From: UBA8437 sp963694825
Lineage (GTDB): Bacteria > Planctomycetota > Planctomycetia > Planctomycetales > Planctomycetaceae
Direction: 5' to 3'
Assembly (NCBI GenBank): GCA_963694825.1
Contig: CAVOEV010000313.1
Location: 1 to 5,039, forward strand
Length of the DNA: 5,039 nt
The notes under the pieces were generated by a model. The model made no database searches. It was not told the origin of the DNA and worked only from the letters and a program-made list of their open reading frames with translations. The position numbers and the translations under genes were made by a program. This document shows, piece after piece, positions 1 to 5,039 of the stretch (positions are counted from its first letter, which is position 1; each line of letters starts with the position of its first letter).

Positions 1-1818
1 AGCAGCAGCTCGCAGCGGATCGCCAGCGGGTTCAATCGCAACACGACGTACAACGAGGAGGGCGGTTCGGACCCCGAGGAGTTCCAGGTGGTCTACGCGG
101 TCGAGCGGGCCAGCACCACCGGCACGGTGTTCATGGGTCTGACATTGGGTTGTGCTCAGTGCCATGAACACAAGTACGACCCGATTTCTCAGGAGGAGTT
201 CTACAGCTTCTACGCGTTCTTCAACAGCGTCGACGGTGAGAAGGGGGCCCAGGGGCACGACATCCCGCTGCCCCCGCTCTTGGTACTTTCGACCCCCCAA
301 CAGGCGGCACAGGCCCAGCAACTGGCCGGGGACCTCGAGACGCTCGACAAGACGATCGCCACCGAGTTGGCCAGGGTGAAGCTGCCGGCACCGGTTGAGC
401 CAACCCCCACGGCCGTCGAGAGCGACAGCCTGGATCCACCCCCACCTCCTCAGCCCACCACAGAGGACCCCGACGCGTACTTCGAGGGGCAGGCCCGGTG
501 GGAAGTTCACGCCAGGAAGCATCTCCTGGAAAAGCTCCCCAAGGAGATCCGCAAGCTGGTCGAGCTGACTGCGGACCGTCGAGACGACAAGCAGAAGATG
601 ACCCTGGCCCAGCACTTCATCCGCTACGGGTACACCTCGGCTCGCAAGACGTTTGCTCCGCTCAACGAGCGGTACAAGCAGCTGAGCGACCGTCAATCGA
701 AGCTCAACTCGCAGACTCCGACCACGATGGTGATGAAGGAGATGTCCGAGCCTCGACCGGCGTTCCTGCTTTTGCGAGGAGACTTCCAGCAGAAGGGCAT
801 CCGGGTGCAAGCCAACGTGCCGGCGATCTTCAAGGCGTTGCCCGAAGGGGCTCCGCGGAACCGGCTGGGGTTGGCTCGCTGGCTGGTCGACCCCGAGCAT
901 CCTTTGACCGCGCGGGTGGCCGTCAACCGGCTCTGGACCAGGTTCTTCGGCAGCGGGTTGGTTCGCACGCCCGAGGACTTCGGAGTGCGGGGTGAGTTTC
1001 CGACGCACCCGGGGCTGCTCGACTGGTTGGCTGTGGAGTTCATGCGGACCGGCTGGAATGTGAAGGCGCTGCAGAAACAGATCGTGATGTCGGCCACCTA
1101 CCGCCAGGCGTCGCGATACGACCCGGCCACCGGTCTCACCGACCCCTACAACCGGCTGCTGACTCGGCAGAACCGATTCCGGCTTTCTGCCGAGTCGATC
1201 CGGGACATGGCGCTGGCCTGCGGAGGACTACTCGATGACCGGATCGGTGGTCGGAGTGTGTATCCGTTCCAACCCGAGGGCTATTACAGCGACAAGGGAC
1301 GCTGGAAGTGGCCGCAGAGCACCGGTCGCGATCTGTATCGACGCGGGATCTACACCTTCTGGCGACGCACCACCACCTTTCCCAGTTTCCAGATCTTCGA
1401 TGCGCCGACTCGTGAGACCTGTACCGTGGTTCGGCCGCGGACCAACACCCCGTTGCAGGCCCTCGTGACGCTCAACGAACGGACCTTCGTCCAGGCGGCT
1501 CACGGCCTGGCCGTGAGAGTGCTGCGGGGTACGGCCAAGTCGGATGTGCCGGGTACTTCGGATGTGTCGGCCAAGTCGCGGCTGGAGGCTGCGTTCCGGG
1601 TCGTGGTGGGAAGACGACCCGAGAAGTCAGAACAGGTGATCCTCGGCCGGATCCTCGAGGAACAACTCAAGCACTTCCGCCAGGACCAGGCGGCGGCAAA
1701 GGCCCTGATCGCCCAGGGTGCGACCTCCGCCAATGGGCTCGACCCGGCCACTCTGGCCGCCTGGACCAGCATGGCCAACGTCTTGTTGAACCTCGACGAG
1801 GCGATCACCAGGGAATGA
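1..1818 (+). CDS. PSCyt2/PSD1 (DUF1549-DUF1553) planctomycete cytochrome-like protein, 5'-truncated
   Basis: The frame is open from base 1, so the gene starts upstream of the window; the first GTG (88) is internal because conserved family sequence precedes it (e.g. GFNRNTTYNEEGGSDPEEF). 605 residues are visible. Residues ~1-80 are the end of the PSCyt2/DUF1549 domain, with GCAQCHEHKYDPI carrying a CXXCH haem-binding motif (residues 51-55, bases 151-165). A linker follows, with a Pro-rich stretch at 131-158 including five consecutive prolines (146-150). Residues ~281-600 are PSD1/DUF1553: GAPRNRLGLARWLVDP, NRLWTRFFG, LLDWLAVEF, FRLSAESIRDMAL and TNTPLQALVTLNE. The C-terminus, LLNLDEAITRE, is the usual family ending, so the 3' end looks intact. 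Full-length relatives usually carry another N-terminal cytochrome-type domain (PSCyt1) and an export signal; neither can be seen here. The stop overlaps the start of the DUF1501 gene. The family is abundant in planctomycetes; an extracytoplasmic redox or degradative role is inferred, and the substrate is unknown. Confidence 0.95.
   Translation, partial: SSSSQRIASGFNRNTTYNEEGGSDPEEFQVVYAVERASTTGTVFMGLTLGCAQCHEHKYDPISQEEFYSFYAFFNSVDGEKGAQGHDIPLPPLLVLSTPQQAAQAQQLAGDLETLDKTIATELARVKLPAPVEPTPTAVESDSLDPPPPPQPTTEDPDAYFEGQARWEVHARKHLLEKLPKEIRKLVELTADRRDDKQKMTLAQHFIRYGYTSARKTFAPLNERYKQLSDRQSKLNSQTPTTMVMKEMSEPRPAFLLLRGDFQQKGIRVQANVPAIFKALPEGAPRNRLGLARWLVDPEHPLTARVAVNRLWTRFFGSGLVRTPEDFGVRGEFPTHPGLLDWLAVEFMRTGWNVKALQKQIVMSATYRQASRYDPATGLTDPYNRLLTRQNRFRLSAESIRDMALACGGLLDDRIGGRSVYPFQPEGYYSDKGRWKWPQSTGRDLYRRGIYTFWRRTTTFPSFQIFDAPTRETCTVVRPRTNTPLQALVTLNERTFVQAAHGLAVRVLRGTAKSDVPGTSDVSAKSRLEAAFRVVVGRRPEKSEQVILGRILEEQLKHFRQDQAAAKALIAQGATSANGLDPATLAAWTSMANVLLNLDEAITRE
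1532..1578 (+). repeat. Short internal direct repeats in the PSD1 coding region
   Basis: The 11-mer cggccaagtcg occurs at 1532-1542 and again at 1568-1578, and the 8-mer cggatgtg at 1541-1548 and 1559-1566. Together they encode the low-complexity stretch AKSDVPGTSDVSAKS. This lies between the conserved block ending LAVRVLRG and the block RLEAAFRVVVGRRP, where relatives normally have only a short, variable connector. It looks like a small in-frame expansion by slippage in a surface loop. Confidence 0.6.
1810..1814 (+). promoter_or_regulatory. Shine-Dalgarno-like AGGGA that bears on the DUF1501 start
   Basis: AGGGA directly abuts the ATG at 1815, so it cannot serve that start, but it sits 9 bases before the in-frame ATG at 1824, which is ideal spacing. 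The only purine-rich alternative for 1815 is GAGG at 1798-1801, 13 bases away. Initiation may therefore occur at 1824 (495 residues), or at 1815 by reinitiation through the ATGA overlap with the preceding stop codon. Confidence 0.5.
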
Positions 1819-3311
1819 ATGACATGACACGAGCGGTGCTGCCGGATTGTTCGAATTCACCGGAACCCGTTTCGCCTCGCCGCCAGTTCCTGGCTCGCAC
1901 CTCCGGCGGACTCGGGGCCGCCGCACTCGCAGGCCTGATGCAGGAACACCTCACCGCAGCCCCCACCGCAGCCCCTGCCCCCACCGACGGCCCCACCGAC
2001 GGCCGACGGCCGGGCATACTCTCGACCACTCACATTCCGGCCCGAGCCAAGCGGGTGATCTACCTGTTCATGGCGGGTGGTCCTTCGCAGATCGACACGT
2101 TCGATCCGAAGCCGAAGCTCGAGGAGCTCAACGGTCAGGAGTTGCCTGCGGAGGTACGTGGCAAGCAGCGGATCACCTTGATGACTCGCAAGCAGCAGCA
2201 GCTTCAGATCGCCGCGTCACCGATCAAGTTCCGTCAGTTCGGCGAGTCGGGCCAGGTGCTCAACGTGCACATGCCGGAATTGGCGAAGGTGTGTGACGAG
2301 ATTGCGATCGTGCGGTCGTTGCACAGCGAGCCGATCAACCATGACCCGGCGGTGAACATGCTCCAGACCGGTGCGGGTCGAGCGGGACGGCCGTGCATGG
2401 GTTCGTGGGTGTCGTGGGGGCTGGGGAGTGAAAACCGCAACATGCCCGATTTCGTCGTGCTGCTATCGGGCACCAGGGGCCAGCCGGTCATCTCGCGGTA
2501 CTACCACAGCGGGTTCCTGCCGGGCCGTCACCAGGGCGTGCAGTTCCAGTCTCAGGGCGATCCGGTGCTGTTTCTGTCGAACCCACAGGGGATCGACCGG
2601 CGGACCAGGGGCCGGCTGATCCGGGGGATCAACGAGTTGAACCGGCGTCGGCTGGAGGCGGTGCGTGATCCGGAGATCGAGGCCCGGATCGACTCGTTCG
2701 AACTCGCCTACCGGATGCAGAGCAGTGTGCCGGAGATGATGGACCTCTCGGGTGAACCCAAGCACATCCACGAGTTGTACGGGACTCAGCCCGGCAAGGT
2801 CTCGTTTGCCAACAACTGCCTGCTGGCCCGGCGGATGATCGAGCGGGGTGTCCGCTTTGTACAGCTGTACCAGCGTGGCTGGGACATGCACGGCGACATC
2901 AAGAACCGGATGCCGAAGCAGTGTGCCGAGGTCGATCGACCGACCGCGGCGTTGCTGCGAGACCTGCGGCAACGCGGCCTGCTCGACGAAACGCTGATCA
3001 TCTGGGGTGGCGAGTTTGGTCGGACGACGTATTGCCAGGGCGAGCTGAAGGCAACGTTTGGCCGCGACCATCATCCTCGCTGCTTCAATGCCTGGCTGGC
3101 AGGCGGGGGGATCCGCGGTGGGGTCACTCATGGTGCGACCGACGACTTCGGTTACAACGTGATCGAGGACCCGGTGCATGTTCACGACCTGCAGGCCACG
3201 GTGCTGCATTGCCTGGGCATCGACCACGAACGCCTGGTGTATCGGTTCCAGGGCCGCGACCAGCGATTGACGGATATCGGCGGGCAGCCGGTTGGGGAGC
3301 TATTGGCCTGA
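1815..3311 (+). CDS. DUF1501 family protein with Tat signal (alkaline phosphatase/sulfatase-like fold)
   Basis: Complete gene of 498 residues (495 if it starts at 1824). A twin-arginine signal is clear: PRRQFLA at residues 21-27, then a small-residue hydrophobic stretch (GGLGAAALAGLM), implying folded export to the periplasm. A Pro/Ala/Thr repeat linker follows (~47-65). The DUF1501 core begins at IYLFMAGGPSQIDTFDPKP (82-100), with D94 and D97 where the family has its conserved acidic pair. Other family blocks are GWDMHGD (355-361), LIIWGGEFGRT (394-404, E400 and R403) and GRDHHPRCFNAW (416-427, H419 and H420); these D/H/E residues are plausible metal ligands. The C-terminal block, with VHDLQATVLHCLGIDHERL, is typical and intact. 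DUF1501 proteins are grouped with the alkaline phosphatase/sulfatase superfamily, but the reaction is not established. The 4-base overlap with the PSCyt2/PSD1 gene shows operon organisation, a pairing common in planctomycetes. Confidence 0.95.
   Translation: MNDMTRAVLPDCSNSPEPVSPRRQFLARTSGGLGAAALAGLMQEHLTAAPTAAPAPTDGPTDGRRPGILSTTHIPARAKRVIYLFMAGGPSQIDTFDPKPKLEELNGQELPAEVRGKQRITLMTRKQQQLQIAASPIKFRQFGESGQVLNVHMPELAKVCDEIAIVRSLHSEPINHDPAVNMLQTGAGRAGRPCMGSWVSWGLGSENRNMPDFVVLLSGTRGQPVISRYYHSGFLPGRHQGVQFQSQGDPVLFLSNPQGIDRRTRGRLIRGINELNRRRLEAVRDPEIEARIDSFELAYRMQSSVPEMMDLSGEPKHIHELYGTQPGKVSFANNCLLARRMIERGVRFVQLYQRGWDMHGDIKNRMPKQCAEVDRPTAALLRDLRQRGLLDETLIIWGGEFGRTTYCQGELKATFGRDHHPRCFNAWLAGGGIRGGVTHGATDDFGYNVIEDPVHVHDLQATVLHCLGIDHERLVYRFQGRDQRLTDIGGQPVGELLA
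1952..2002 (+). repeat. 12-bp tandem repeats encoding a Pro/Ala/Thr linker after the Tat signal
   Basis: caccgcagcccc occurs at 1952-1963 and 1964-1975. After a 3-base spacer, ccccaccgacgg occurs at 1979-1990 and 1991-2002. The four units encode roughly TAAP-TAAP-(A)-PTDG-PTDG in the segment joining the Tat signal to the DUF1501 core. The 12-base period preserves the reading frame, so copy number could vary without breaking the gene. Confidence 0.8.
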
Positions 3312-3334
3312 ACACGGGATAAGTCAGGGTCTCC

Positions 3335-3348
3335 ACCCCAAACGGGGT
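3335..3348 (+). terminator. Weak hairpin after the DUF1501 gene
   Basis: ACCCC (3335-3339), loop AAAC, then GGGGT (3344-3348) form a perfect 5-bp stem 23 bases after the DUF1501 stop. There is no following T-run (AGGGTTGG comes next), so as an intrinsic terminator it is marginal. Its position at the operon end is the main support. Confidence 0.25.
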
Positions 3349-3450
3349 AGGGTTGGATAGACGATCGAGGTGAAGTTGAAATGAGCAGAGCACCGTAGAT
3401 CGACCCGAAAACGCCACCAACCGTCACACCAAGCAATCGGACGACTGTCT

Positions 3451-3497
3451 GGCTCCCCCAGCCTGCGGCGTTCACGCAGCACTCGCGACCGGCGAGT
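3451..3497. repeat. Cluster of three adjacent inverted repeats
   Basis: Three perfect small stems lie head to tail: GGCT/AGCC at 3451-3454 and 3460-3463 (5-base loop), CTGCG/CGCAG at 3463-3467 and 3475-3479 (7-base loop), and ACTCGC/GCGAGT at 3481-3486 and 3492-3497 (5-base loop). The first two share base 3463, so they would compete at the edge. Such density within 47 bases is more than the rest of the gap shows, and suggests a structured transcript or part of a repeated element. No known RNA family is recognised. Confidence 0.45.
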
Positions 3498-3618
3498 TCT
3501 CGATCCCGTTTGGCCACGATGATTCAAGGTCACCGACACGAAATCACATCAGGTTGTCGTACCAGCCTGGAGCGGGCTGTTTCTCCTGGACCTCTACTGT
3601 ATTGGGCGAGCAACTATC

Positions 3619-4413
3619 ATGAGCCGTTTTAGTTTACTGGCCTGTCTTATCACCGTAGTAATGACGCCATGGCACTTGGAGGCCCAAGACGCTCCTCGCG
3701 GCATTTCCTGTGAAGGAAATTATCCGCACCATCTGCAAGGGTTTTGTACCGATGAAAAGGGGCTGATCTACTGGTCCTTCACCACGACACTCGTGAAGAC
3801 CGACCCGCAGGGAAAAGTGCTCACGAAAATCTCCGTCGGCAACCACCATGGGGGCTTGTGCCAGCAGGACGGCAAACTCTACGTGGCGGTCAATTTCGGG
3901 CCGTTTAACGACCCGGATGGGAAGGCGGATTCCTGGGTCTACGTTTACAAGGCCAGCACGCTGGCCTTGTTGAGAAAACACAAGACACCGGAGCTCATTT
4001 ACGGTGCCGGTGGTATGGCCTATCACGACGGCAACTTTATTGTGATTGGGGGGCTGCCCGAGACCCTGCAGGAAAACTATCTCTACCAGTACGATCAGTC
4101 CTTTAAGTTTCTCAAGAAGCATGTTCTCAAAACTGGCTACACGGATCTCGGGATCCAGACAGCTGCCTTTATCGATGGGCACTGGTGGTTCGGCTGCTAT
4201 GGGAACAAGTTGCTCAAGACTGACAGTCATTTCCAATTGCTTGGTAAGTACGACATCGATGCTGGACTGGGGATTGCCGGAGGCACTGCGCAGGCTTACT
4301 GGATTGCCCGGGGGACGACCACGAAAGGGAAGGGCTGCACCGGCCGCATCTTGCCTGCCACCGCAGACAATACCAAGGGGTTGATACTTCGAGCGAAGTC
4401 AGCTTGCCGATGA
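3619..4413 (+). CDS. Secreted beta-propeller-like protein of unknown function, C-terminus probably altered
   Basis: 264 residues from ATG 3619; a weak GGGCGAG lies 8 bases upstream. Residues 1-22 form a signal peptide (MSRFSLL, hydrophobic core, LEA before QDA), so the mature protein is probably periplasmic. The remainder shows about five repeats of a blade-like pattern: a Gly-rich turn, a strand such as GLIYWSF, GKLYVAV, GNFIVIGG, HWWFGCYG or AYWIARG, then a strand with a D/K-x-x-G turn (KTDPQGKVLTKI, YQYDQSFKFLKKH, KTDSHFQLLGKY). That is the signature of NHL/SMP-30-like propellers; no catalytic motif is identifiable. It resembles uncharacterised secreted planctomycete proteins. The last ~5-9 codons (from ~4385-4400) overlap, antisense, an IS3-type orfA start, so the natural end has probably been lost or replaced. 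Codon use is visibly less GC-rich than in the first two genes, consistent with a different history. Five blades are fewer than the usual six or more, fitting slight truncation. Confidence 0.8.
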   Translation: MSRFSLLACLITVVMTPWHLEAQDAPRGISCEGNYPHHLQGFCTDEKGLIYWSFTTTLVKTDPQGKVLTKISVGNHHGGLCQQDGKLYVAVNFGPFNDPDGKADSWVYVYKASTLALLRKHKTPELIYGAGGMAYHDGNFIVIGGLPETLQENYLYQYDQSFKFLKKHVLKTGYTDLGIQTAAFIDGHWWFGCYGNKLLKTDSHFQLLGKYDIDAGLGIAGGTAQAYWIARGTTTKGKGCTGRILPATADNTKGLILRAKSACR

Positions 4414-4444
4414 TCTGGTCCACGCTGTGACGTCTTCTGGACAT
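4385..4444 (-). pseudogene. Truncated IS3-family transposase orfA (N-terminal fragment)
   Basis: From ATG at 4444-4442 the frame reads MSRRRHSVDQIIGKL and then TSLEV, where intact family members usually have REAEV. OrfA is the helix-turn-helix DNA-binding subunit of IS3 transposases, and the QIIxKL segment belongs to its first helix. Only about 15-20 codons are homologous; beyond 4385 the frame stays open to 4214 but merely reads antisense through the secreted protein gene. It is non-functional as a transposase. The residual start and strong ribosome site could still translate a meaningless chimeric peptide. Confidence 0.7.
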
Positions 4445-4453
4445 ATCGAGAAT

Positions 4454-4459
4454 CTCCTT
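4454..4459 (-). promoter_or_regulatory. Strong ribosome binding site of the orfA remnant
   Basis: AAGGAG on the minus strand lies 9 bases before the ATG at 4444. This near-perfect match and spacing selects 4444 over the upstream ATG at 4498 as the true orfA start, and supports reading this stretch as the start of a former gene. Confidence 0.65.
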
Positions 4460-4498
4460 TCTGGATCGCTCAGATCCGGGTGATCCTCTTATTTCCAC

Positions 4499-4522
4499 TG
4501 GTACAACGGGGGCGTAAGGTCA
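4499..4522 (-). repeat. Probable terminal inverted repeat (left end) of the IS remnant
   Basis: Minus-strand sequence starting TGACCTTACGCCCCCG, placed about 55-78 bases ahead of the orfA start, is the expected location and style of an IS3-family left terminal repeat. The partner right end is not in the window, so the repeat length cannot be measured. Confidence 0.5.
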
Positions 4523-4535
4523 GTTCATTGGGTAT

Positions 4536-4553
4536 GGGGCCGCTGAAAGCCCC
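4536..4553. terminator. Weak hairpin between convergent genes
   Basis: GGGGC (4536-4540), an 8-base loop, and GCCCC (4549-4553) form a 5-bp GC stem located 20 bases after the isochorismatase-like stop (minus direction). No T-run follows on either strand, so it is at best a weak or Rho-assisted terminator. Confidence 0.25.
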
Positions 4554-4572
4554 CCCCTTCCACTCCGATGTC

Positions 4573-5039
4573 TCATGCCAACGGCGGCAGCGATTCGGGG
4601 GCGACGAAGCCGCGGCTTGTGGCTTGGGACTGTTGCTCGCTCCAGGCCTGCGGGTCGTCGGTCCGCAACAACTCGTAGTACAGCATCTTGTAGGTGCAAG
4701 AGACCGCACCGGCCTGGCGCATGCGGGCCACAGCGGGCGCGGTGTTGGGTTCGGAACTGAACACGCAGTCTTCGAGCAGAAACACCTCGTAGCCCAGTTC
4801 GATCAGTCCCAGCGCCGACTGCAGGACACAGACGTCGGTTTCGGAGCCGGCCACCGCCAGTCGAGGTCGGCCGAGTTGCTCCAACCCGGTGACGATCTTC
4901 GGTTCGTTGGCGATCCCGTAGCACTGCTTGGTGAACGTGACCGCGGAGTCGGGCAGGTGCCGGGCCAGTCGATTGTCGAGCTGGCCCTTTTCGGCAACTG
5001 GTTCCTCGAGCGTGGCCAAGACGGGAAGCTCGAACCAGT
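4573..5039 (-). CDS. Isochorismatase/nicotinamidase-family cysteine hydrolase, N-terminus outside window
   Basis: 154 codons are visible from 5037 to 4576, with the TGA at 4575-4573. The TTG at 5019 is not the start, since coding sequence WFELPV precedes it. The block AVAGSETDVCVLQSAL carries the catalytic cysteine (codon 4830-4828), and FTKQCYGIA carries the catalytic lysine (codon 4929-4927). The third triad member, an aspartate near the N-terminus, lies beyond the window. GYEVFLLEDCVFS and RMRQAGAVSCTYKMLYYELL are the usual closing elements of the fold. The family cleaves C-N or ether-type bonds in small molecules such as nicotinamide or isochorismate through the cysteine thiolate; the substrate cannot be set from this part. 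The form resembles the cytoplasmic YcaC-like/uncharacterised hydrolase branch. The gene converges on the secreted protein gene, with an IS remnant between them. Confidence 0.92.
   Translation of the reverse strand, partial: WFELPVLATLEEPVAEKGQLDNRLARHLPDSAVTFTKQCYGIANEPKIVTGLEQLGRPRLAVAGSETDVCVLQSALGLIELGYEVFLLEDCVFSSEPNTAPAVARMRQAGAVSCTYKMLYYELLRTDDPQAWSEQQSQATSRGFVAPESLPPLA

Larger units (their letters stand above)
3312..3618. other. 307-base intergenic region without a convincing gene
   Basis: This separates the DUF1501 stop from the secreted propeller gene. Open frames on the minus strand through it run on antisense into the DUF1501 gene, are Arg-rich or low-quality, and match no family I recognise. 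Base composition is less GC-rich than the preceding two genes. It holds a weak hairpin just after the DUF1501 stop and a cluster of three small inverted repeats at 3451-3497. No clear sigma-70-type promoter with acceptable spacing is seen ahead of 3619; TACTGT at 3595-3600 is a possible -10 but lacks a well-placed -35. The region could contain a small RNA, a decayed gene or a dispersed repeat. Confidence 0.6.
4385..4522 (-). mobile_element. 5'-end remnant of an IS3-family insertion sequence
   Basis: Read on the minus strand from 4522, the sequence starts TGACCTTACGCCCCCGTTG, with the TG terminal dinucleotide usual for IS3-family ends. It continues through a ~78-base leader, a strong AAGGAG, and an ATG opening MSRRRHSVDQIIGKL, which matches the characteristic N-terminus of IS3-type OrfA (xxRxRHxxxQIIxKLREAE). 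Similarity fades after L (4400), or after EV (4385). Beyond that the DNA is the 3' part of the secreted protein gene, so the rest of orfA, orfB and the other end are missing. A single deleted end explains this best. The other IS end and a target duplication cannot be seen. The exact outer boundary at 4522 is inferred. Confidence 0.7.

Noticed and set aside
88..90. GTG as the start of the PSCyt2/PSD1 gene
   Set aside because: Conserved family sequence is encoded in the same frame upstream to base 1, so the true start lies outside the window.
498..995. 165-codon plus-strand open frame inside the PSD1 gene
   Set aside because: Out-of-frame shadow of conserved PSD1 coding sequence; composition rich in R, A and G with no domain.
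2463..3227. 254-codon minus-strand open frame
   Set aside because: It lies wholly antisense to the well-supported DUF1501 gene, has no recognisable domain, and is the kind of long antisense frame expected in GC-rich coding DNA.
3554..3600. Promoter with TTGTCG at 3554 and TACTGT at 3595
   Set aside because: The spacing is 35 bases, twice what sigma-70-type promoters allow.
3637..3645. Lipoprotein lipobox (LLAC) in the secreted protein
   Set aside because: The Cys is at residue 9, leaving too short a hydrophobic region before it, and Leu at -2 is atypical; a signal peptidase I site near residue 22 fits better.
3634..4236. 200-codon minus-strand open frame
   Set aside because: It is antisense to the secreted protein gene, which has a signal peptide and blade-like repeats; the minus frame shows no domain.
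5017..5019. TTG as the start of the isochorismatase-like gene
   Set aside because: The frame remains open to the window end and encodes plausible family sequence (WFELPV) before it; the catalytic Asp would also be missing.
1..5039. CRISPR array, tRNA or rRNA genes, or a defence system
   Set aside because: No regularly spaced repeats, no cloverleaf or rRNA-like sequence, and no nuclease, methylase or toxin-antitoxin motifs were seen.

Overview
The window looks like part of a GC-rich planctomycete chromosome. The main reason is a tandem pair of planctomycete-typical genes: a PSCyt2/PSD1 (DUF1549/DUF1553) cytochrome-like protein followed, with a 4-base stop/start overlap, by a Tat-exported DUF1501 protein. 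Genus or species cannot be assigned from this sequence alone.

Layout. Positions 1-1818 (+) hold the 3' part of the PSCyt2/PSD1 gene, whose 5' end lies outside the window. Positions 1815-3311 (+) hold the complete DUF1501 gene. Positions 3312-3618 are non-coding but contain a cluster of three small inverted repeats. Positions 3619-4413 (+) encode a secreted, probably beta-propeller protein of unknown function, visibly less GC-rich than its neighbours. Its last codons run into positions ~4385-4522, which I read as the 5' end of an IS3-family insertion sequence on the minus strand: terminal end, leader, strong ribosome binding site and the first ~15-20 codons of orfA. The rest of the element is absent. 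Positions 4573-5039 (-) hold the C-terminal part of an isochorismatase/nicotinamidase-family hydrolase, truncated by the window end and convergent with the secreted protein gene.

How the genes fit together. The PSCyt2/PSD1 and DUF1501 genes almost certainly form one translationally coupled operon and probably act together outside the cytoplasm, as such pairs recur in planctomycetes; their biochemical role is not established. The secreted propeller gene is separated by ~300 bases and probably has its own transcription unit. The isochorismatase-like gene belongs to another unit entering from the right.

No new defence, mobile or biosynthetic system is evident. The most interesting signal is the isolated IS3-type end, which is not visible as a long reading frame and appears to have replaced the native C-terminus of the secreted protein. 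Next is the hairpin cluster in the 3312-3618 gap, which may be a small RNA or a dispersed repeat.
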